DNA of 64,000 bases from Macrostomum hystrix (taxonomy: Eukaryota; Platyhelminthes; Macrostomidae): positions 2,818,501 through 2,882,500 of the forward strand of contig CATNEN010000011.1 in the NCBI GenBank assembly GCA_950097015.1, written 5' to 3'. The translations under genes were made by a program, and so were the position numbers. This document shows, one piece after another, positions 1 to 9,000 of the stretch; position 1 is the first letter of the stretch, and every line of letters begins with the position of its first letter. Under the pieces are notes generated by a model. That model was not told where the DNA came from. It worked only from the letters and a program-made list of their open reading frames with translations, and did no database searches.

Positions 1-3000
1 ACTCCTGGCCCATTGCGCTAGAGGATGGTACCTTCTTCCAGTCCTGCTCTTCGTAATTATCGTAGCAAGCAGTGTCACCGGCGTGCTGCACCTGCGGCAC
101 AATGGGCGGCGTCAGCTTCCTATTGTAGACGTCATCCCAGTCGAGGCCGCGAAACCAGCGATGCGACCGGACGTCCTCGGCACCGCTCTTCATGTTGCCC
201 AATCGTTTCGTGCGATCCAGGACTAGCAGCTTGCGGATTAAATCGCGTGCCTAGAACAGTGCGGGTTTGTGGAGCCAGCGATACTACTTACAGTAGATTT
301 GTATCTCAACGTACCTCAGTCTAAAATCTCAATGGATCTCACACTCTATTCTCAATGGATCTTCTCACTCTCTAATCTCAATAGATCTCACTCTCTAACC
401 TCAATAGATCTCACTCTCTAATCTCAATGGATCTCACTCTCTAATCTCAATAGATCTCACTCTCTAACCTCAATAGATCTCACTCTCTAATCTCAATGGA
501 TCTCACTCTCTAATCTCAATAGATCTCACTCTCTAATCTCAATAGATCTCACTCTCTAATCTCAATAGATCTCACTCTCTAATCTCAATAGATCTCACTC
601 TCTAACCTCAATAGATCTCACTCTCTAATCTCAATGGATCTCACTCTCTAATCTCAATGTATCTCACTCTCTAATCTCAATAGATCTCAATATCTAATCT
701 CAATGGATCTCACTCTCTAATCTCAATAGATCTCACTCTCTAATCTCAATAGATCTCACTCTCTTATCTCAATGTATCTCACTCTCCTATCTCAATGTAT
801 CTCACTCTCAAATCTCAATAGATCTCCCTCTCTTATCTCAATGTATCTCACTCTCCTATCTCAATGTATCTCACTCTCTAATCTCAATGTATCTCACTCT
901 CTTATCTCAATGTATCTCACTCTCTAATATCAATGGATCTCAGTATCTAATCTCAATGGATCTCACTCTCCTATCTCAATGTATCTCACTCTCTAATCTC
1001 AATAGATCTCATTCTCTTATCTCAATGGATCTCACTCTCTAATCTCAATAGATCTCATTCTCTTATCTCAATGTATCTCACTCTCTAATCTCAATAGATC
1101 TCACTCTCTAACCTCAATAGATCTCACTCTCTAATCTCAATGGATCTCACTCTCTAATCTCAATAGATCTCACTCTCTAACCTCAATAGATCTCACTCTC
1201 TAATCTCAATAGATCTCACTCTCTAATCTCAATAGATCTCACTCTCTAACCTCAATAGATCTCACTCTCTAATCTCAATGGATCTCACTCTCTAATCTCA
1301 ATGTATCTCACTCTCTAATCTCAATAGATCTCAATATCTAATCTCAATGGATCTCACTCTCTAATCTCAATAGATCTCACTCTCTAATCTCAATGGATCT
1401 CAGTATCTAATATCAATGGATCTCAGTATCTAATCTCAATGGATCTCAGTATCTAATCTCAATGCATCTCACTCTCTAATCTCAATAGATCTCACTCTCT
1501 AATCTCAATAGATCTCACTCTCTAATCTCAATGGATCTCACACTCTTATCTCAATGTATCTCACTCTCTAATCTCAATGTATCTCACTCTCTTATCTCAA
1601 TGTATCTCACTCTCTAATCTCAATGGATCTCACTCTCTAATCTCAATGGATCTCACTCTCCTATCTCAATGTATCTCACTCTCTAATCTCAATAGATCTC
1701 ACTCTCTTATCTCAATGTATCTCACTCTCCTATCTCAATGTATCTCACTCTCAAATCTCAATAGATCTCCCTCTCTTATCTCAATGTATCTCACTCTCCT
1801 ATCTCAATGTATCTCACTCTCTAATCTCAATGTATCTCACTCTCTTATCTCAATGTATCTCACTCTCTAATCTCAATGGATCTCAGTATCTAATCTCAAT
1901 GGATCTCACTCTCTAATCTCAATGTATCTCACTCTCTAATCTCAATGTATCTCACTCTCTAATCTCTATGTATCTCACTCTCCTATCTCAATGTATCTCA
2001 CTCTCTAATCTCAATAGATCTCACTCTCTAATCTCAATAGATCTCACTCTCTAATCTCAATGGATCTCACTCTCTAATCTCAATAGATCTCATTCTCTTA
2101 TCTCAATGTATCTCACTCTCTAATCTCAATATATCTCACTCTCTAATCTCAATAGATCTCAATATCTAATCTCAATGGATCTCACTCTCTAATCTCAATG
2201 GATCTCACTCTCTAATCTCAATAGATCTCATTCTCTTATCCCAATGTATCTCACTCTCTAATCTCAATAGATCTCACTCTCTAATCTCAATAGATCTCAA
2301 TATCTAATCTCAATGGATCTCATTCTCTAATCTCAATGGATCTCACTCTCTTATCTCAATGTATCTCACTCTTTAATCTCAATAGATCTCACTCTCTAAT
2401 CTCAATAGATCTCAATATCTAATCTCAATGGATCTCATTCTCTAATCTCAATGGATCTCACTCTCTTATCTCAATGTATCTCACTCTCTAATCTCAATAG
2501 ATCTCACTCTCTAATCTCAATAGATCTCAATATCTAATCTCAATGGATCTCACTCTCTAATCTCAATAGATCTCAATATCTAATCTCAATGTATCTCACT
2601 CTCTAATCTCAATGTATCTCACTCTCTAATCTCAATGTATCTCACTCTCTAATCTCAATAGATCTCACTCTCTTATCTCAATGGATCTCACTCTCTTATC
2701 TCAATGGATCTCACTCTCTAATCTCAATGTATCTCACTCTCTAATCTCAATAGATCTCACTCTCTTATCTCAATGGATCTCACTCTCTTATCTCAATGGA
2801 TCTCACTCTCTTATCTCAATGGATCTCACTCTCTTATCTCAATGGATCTCACTCTCTAATCTCAATGTATCTCACTCTCTAATCTCAATGGATCTCACTC
2901 TCTTATCTCAATGGATCTCACTCTCTAATCTCAATGTATCTCACTCTCAAATCTCAATGTATCTCACTCTCTAATCTCAATGTATCTCACTCTCTAATCT

Positions 3001-6000
3001 CAATGTATCTCACTCTCTAATCTCAATGTATCTCACTCTCAAATCTCAATAGATCTCACTCTCTTATCTCAATGGATCTCACTCTAATATTATTATTATT
3101 ATCAGTTCGCAGTCAAATCTCAGCAGTTCAATCTTATCCTATCAGTTTTTGTTTTTATAGTATTGCTTTAATAGAATTAGCCGCATATGCCAATCGGTAG
3201 CATGGAAACAAACCACCCTTAATAATTACCTGCGAGTCAACCTGAGCAGCCGACGGAAAGTCGAATTTGCCAGACAGTATTTTCTGATAGATCTGCATCG
3301 GGCTGTCATCATAAAATGGCGGAGTGCCAATCAGCATCTCGTAGATGAGCACGCCAAGAGCCCAATAGTCAACAGCTCGATTGTAGCCCTTGCCCATGAT
3401 GATCTCGGGAGCTGCGGCCGTTTGGGAGAATTTGTGGCAACGATAAAGTCTTTTCAATTTCCTTCCATTACACTTTCACTCTCCGTCCATCACTTTTCAC
3501 TCGTGCTTCCATCACATATTCACTCACCATTCCATCACACTTTCACTCTCTTTACATCACATTTTCACTCTCCAATCTCAATGGATCTCACTCTCACATT
3601 CTATCACATCTTCACTCTGGTGTCCATCACATTTTCACTCTGGTGTCCATCACATCTTCACTCTGGTGTCCATCATATTTTCACTCTGGTGTCCATCACA
3701 TCTTCACTCTGGTGTCCATCACATTTTCACTCTGGTGTCCATCACATCTTCACTCTGGTGTCCATCACATTTTCACTCTGGTGTCCATCACATTTTCACT
3801 CTGGTGTCCATCACATCTTCACTCTGGTGTCCATCATATTTTCACTCTGGTGTCCATCACATTTTCACTCTGGTGTCCATCACATTTTCACTCTGGTGTC
3901 CATCACATCTTCACTCTGGTGTCCATCACATTTTCACTCTGGTGTCCATCACATCTTCACTCTGGTGTCCATCATATTTTCACTCTGGTGTCCATCACAT
4001 TTTCACTCTGGTGTCCATCACATTTTCACTCTGGTGTCCATCACATTTTCACTCTGGTGTCCATCACATTTTCACTCTGGTGTCCATCACATTTTCACTC
4101 TCTAATCTCAATGGATCTCACTCTCACATTCTATCACATTTTCACTCTGGTGTCCATCACATTTTCACTCCGGTGTCCATCACATTTTCACTCTGGTGTC
4201 CATCACATTTTCACTCTGGTGTCCATCACATCTTCACTCTGGTGTCCATCATATTTTCACTCTGGTGTCCATCACATTTTCACTCTGGTGTCCATCACAT
4301 TTTCACTCTGGTGTCCATCACATCTTCACTCTGGTGTCCATCATATTTTCACTCTGGTGTCCATCACATTTTCACTCTGGTGTCCATCACATTTTCACTC
4401 TGGTGTCCATCACATCTTCACTCTGGTGTCCATCACATTTTCACTCTGGTGTCCATCACATTTTCACTCTGGTGTCCATCACATTTTCACTCTGGTGTCC
4501 ATCACATCTTCACTCTGGTGTCCATCACATCTTCACTCTGGTGTCCATCACATCTTCACTCTGGTGTCCATCACATCTTCACTCTGGTGTCCATCATATT
4601 TTCACTCTGGTGTCCATCACATCTTCACTCTGGTGTCCATCACATTTTCACTCTGGTGTCCATCACATCTTCACTCTGGTGTCCATCATATTTTCACTCT
4701 GGTGTCCATCACATCTTCACTCTGGTGTCCATCACATTTTCACTCTGGTGTCCATCACATCTTCACTCTGGTGTCCATCACATTTTCACTCTGGTGTCCA
4801 TCACATTTTCACTCTGGTGTCCATCACATCTTCACTCTGGTGTCCATCACATCTTCACTCTGGTGTCCATCACATTTTCACTCTGGTGTCCATCACATTT
4901 TCACTCTGGTGTCCATCACATTTTCACTCTGGTGTCCATCACATTTTCACTCTGGCGTCCATCACATTTTCACTCTGGTGTCCATCACATTTTCACTCTA
5001 CTTCCATCACATTTTCACTATACTTCCATCACATTTTAACTCTGGCTTCTATTACAGATTCACTCTCCATTCCATCACATTTTCACTCTCCATTCCATCA
5101 CATTTTCACTCTACTTCCATCACATTTTCACTCTACTTCCATCAAATTTTCACTATACTTCCATCACATTTTAACTCTGGCTTCTATTACAGATTCACTC
5201 TCCATTCCATCACATTTTCACTCTCCATTCCATCACATTTTCACTCTACTTCCATCACATTTTCACTATAGCTTTAATCACATTTTCACGATAGCTTTAA
5301 TGACATTTTCACTCTGGCTTCTATTACAGATTCACTCTCCATTCCATCACATTTTCACTCTCCATTCCATCACATTTTCACTCTCCATTCCATCACATTT
5401 TCACTCTACTTCCATCACATTTTCACTCTACTTCCATCAAATTTTCACTATACTTCCATCACATTTTAACTCTGGCTTCTATTACAGATTCACTCTCCAT
5501 TCCATCACATTTTCACTCTCCATTCCATCACCTTTTCACTCTAGCTTCCATCACATTTTCACTCTACTTCCATCACATTTTCACTCACCATTCCATCACA
5601 CTTTCACTATAGCTTCCATCACATTTTCACTCTAGCTTCCATCACATTTTCACTCTCCATTCCATCACATTTTCACTCTCCATTCCATCAGGCTTTTACT
5701 CTCAAAATGTTTAATTTATTTAATACCCAATTGACTAAGTCCGCCAGTCCATGGACTGAAAAAAGTACACAATGCTACTGGCTGCCAGTAACATTGTCAA
5801 ACTAACATGTTGTCAATCTGGGCTAGTTGTTGTGAATGTATAATAAAACCTAAAAAACAATGATTGCAAAGAAGTGAGAATGTAAGAATTTGTTAAATAA
5901 GTAAGTACTATAATTAAGATAAGAGAAGCGAAAAATCAGTCAATTTTGAATTAACCGAAGAAATTGAAAACAGAAACTTAGTTAAAACGAATTGCAACTA

Positions 6001-9000
6001 ACTTTCACCACTTTTTAGCCAAAGATTCAAATTCATTCTTCTTATCTCTAAATATGAAAGTCTTCTGCTAAAAAACTGTTATAAGTTACATTTTTTCAAA
6101 ATTTATTTTCATGCACAAATATTTTCGGGCTAGTGACTATTGACCATTTACCACAAATTGACCAAGTTGTGGCTGTTTGATAGGCCTAGTAACAAAAAAA
6201 TGTCAACTTTACAAACTATCTGACCCTAAATGACCCCAGATAAAAACAAGTATATATTTTTATTAACTATCGCCCAGCTGCTCATTTCTCACAAAAGCTT
6301 GAACAACAGGCAAGCGACATGGCATAGCAGACATGAACTATTAGGTCAATATTTTAGTTCATGACCTTAATAATTGTTCTACGAGTGCATCAGTGTTCCC
6401 ACTCCAATCTACCCATTTTTCCTCCGCAGCCTAAAGAAAATTCCGCAGATAGCTTAACCTATTAAATATGATAAGATTTTCAACAAAACTATGGAAAAAA
6501 ACTTTTGAACAAGCATTTTTTTAAACTCAAAATAAGTAAGCAAGTCTAAGTCAATGTATTCTAGACTTCCAGTTTACAATCAAGTTGTCAACCCATCACA
6601 TTGGCTGTGGATGGCAAAAAGTTCTTTTTATTCTACTTTAACGAAAAAACAATGGCTGGCTCAATGTTTGCACTTTACGGAAAAGATTTGACGTGTCACG
6701 TGACACACAGGCACAACTGCTATTTAGTTACAACTACAAGCATTAAACATTCTTTAGGTTCTATTCAACTGTTAATAAAAGTAAAACTAATTAAGTAAAG
6801 TTAACTACTAGAGATACAATACTTTGCTTATTAATTAGACTGCTGCCAAGACTAGAGATTGGACAGGATGAAGATTTTTGGGATTGGGATTCCTAATTTC
6901 GGGAATCGGGATTGCAATTCATGATTGAATTTCAGGTTTCAGCATTTAAAGATATGAATATATAAGATGGTTGGATGGGATCTCAAAATAATTTCAGAAT
7001 CATGATCATGAGTTTGGCCAGGATCCCAGGCTTTTGTGATCGGGATCCAATCCTACCTCTAGTCAAGACGCGTGACATTGTCTTATTAGTTACTAGTACG
7101 CCCCATTGTTCTGTTTTCTAGTGATTTGCATATCATCTTGGCGGCCTTTTTCAGTGCTTCTGCAGCCAGCTCGTCTTGAGTCTTCAACTTTCGCTTCAGC
7201 AGCTTGGCGTCATCATGTAGAGCTTTGGCCTCTCGCTCTTCTAAAGTCCTCATTTTTTTCTGATACTCGAGCAGCATAGCCGAAGCAGCTCGCTTCTCAG
7301 CTTCAATTATTTCACGCTCTGCAGCCAACTTTTTTTCAGCCGCCTCCAATTCCATCTTCTTCTTGTTTACTTCAATCTCAGCAGCAAGCTGCTCTTCCAA
7401 CTGTTTAGCGGCAATCCGTGCATCTTTCTTGGCCTTATCAGCATCTCTTTGCTGTTGAAGGAATTCCATGTACACTGAACGAGCCTTCCCAGCAGACTGA
7501 ACGTAGACGTCTGTCAATGGAAAGTTTTCGCAGGTTGTAGGCTCCTCACCAACTAGCCCAGATTGGCGGATGTAGTGTCGAACAAAAAGGCAGGCATCAA
7601 TAGACAATTCACCAAGCTTGTTGCGTTTTTTCGTTAACAAGTCCGATAACTCGCTAAAGACTCGCTCTACTGCAGCGTTGCCTGGCTGAATGGTCAGAGC
7701 ACCCAAAGCTAGTCGGGTTAGTGTGCCGTACTTTTTTTGACCACCAAGCTCTAGGGCTGACACGCGAAGCCAAAATGTAACCACATCATTGTCCTTAGCC
7801 AAAGCCACTACCTGTTGGTCAACGAGGAAGCATCGCCATTCGGAATCAATTTTTGATACGGAATCAGGTGTATATTCCATTTGTTTGGCTAGGTTACATG
7901 CAGCAAGCGATGTAGTAGCTGCTGCGAGACCGACTTTCATAGGATATTGCGGATCCAGAAATTGTAGCGAGCGTAAGACAGGATTCGACAGAGGCAAATG
8001 TTCTTGCAAGTACAATGCAAGTTCACGATAGAAGGTGCGAACACGTAGGAAAAAGAGCTTCTGTTGAGTGTCCGACAAGCCTTTTTTTAATGTCTCTTTA
8101 GCTGCTTCGCCGATAAAGATGGCTTCATTAGAGAGGAAGTATTTGCCTTCCAACGACAAATTTCTCAAATGTCGATTGTTCTCCTGAATGTGCGCTGGAT
8201 TTAAAAAGAATGACAAAGTCTGCCTAAACAAATTGCGGACTTCTCCATGCAAAAGATGGACACACGGCTCCTCTGTCTGAAATGCCTTCTCGAATTGGTC
8301 TAGATGCGGCAAGACAGCAGCCAGAAATTGCAGATTAAGCAGTGTATGCGTCGACTTTAGGTGCTCAGCAATTTCTTTGGTCTTTTTGGTCTTTTGCTCA
8401 ATCAGAGATGGATTCTTCACAAAGAATTCTTCCAGAGAATCATATTGCTCAATAAGCCTATTAACAACAGGCAAAAGCTGCACCCATCTTGTTTCAACGC
8501 GCCGCAACATGCGATGCTGGGCCACTTGAAGCAGTGACTGAACTTTGTTATAACGCGTCCACCTTTTCGAGGTCTGAAAGTAGGAGAACACTTCATCAGC
8601 GAAGTCCTCTACATTTCCATCAAAGGCTTCACATGCACGTCGAACCGCATTGGAGACAATATGCAAACTGCATGGTCCAATGGAAACAAGATGAGATGCA
8701 AAGTCATGCATTATTTTTTGGAAGCCGTTAAACTTTCCAACCATAACTGCTGGTCCATCTGTTGATATGCTAACACAGTTCCTAATCGGAATGTTGAATT
8801 CATCGAGAATCTTCAAAACTTCCTCTTTCAGAGCAGCGGCTGAGCAGTCAGAAACTTCAACTGTTTTCAAGGCAGTTGTACACAGCCTTCCCTTCTTCGA
8901 CGACACAAATGATATTACAACTGCCATGTGCTTTCGTGCCCCATCAGATGACTCGTCAATAGAAAGGGAAAACAGTCCGCAGCCAGAGTTCAAGTCTTGA

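Noticed and set aside
3643-5271. Plus-strand ORF of 542 codons (and overlapping ones of 457 and 479 codons)
   Set aside because: All lie in the 23-bp minisatellite. Three frames give the same 23-residue repeat because 23 is not a multiple of three.
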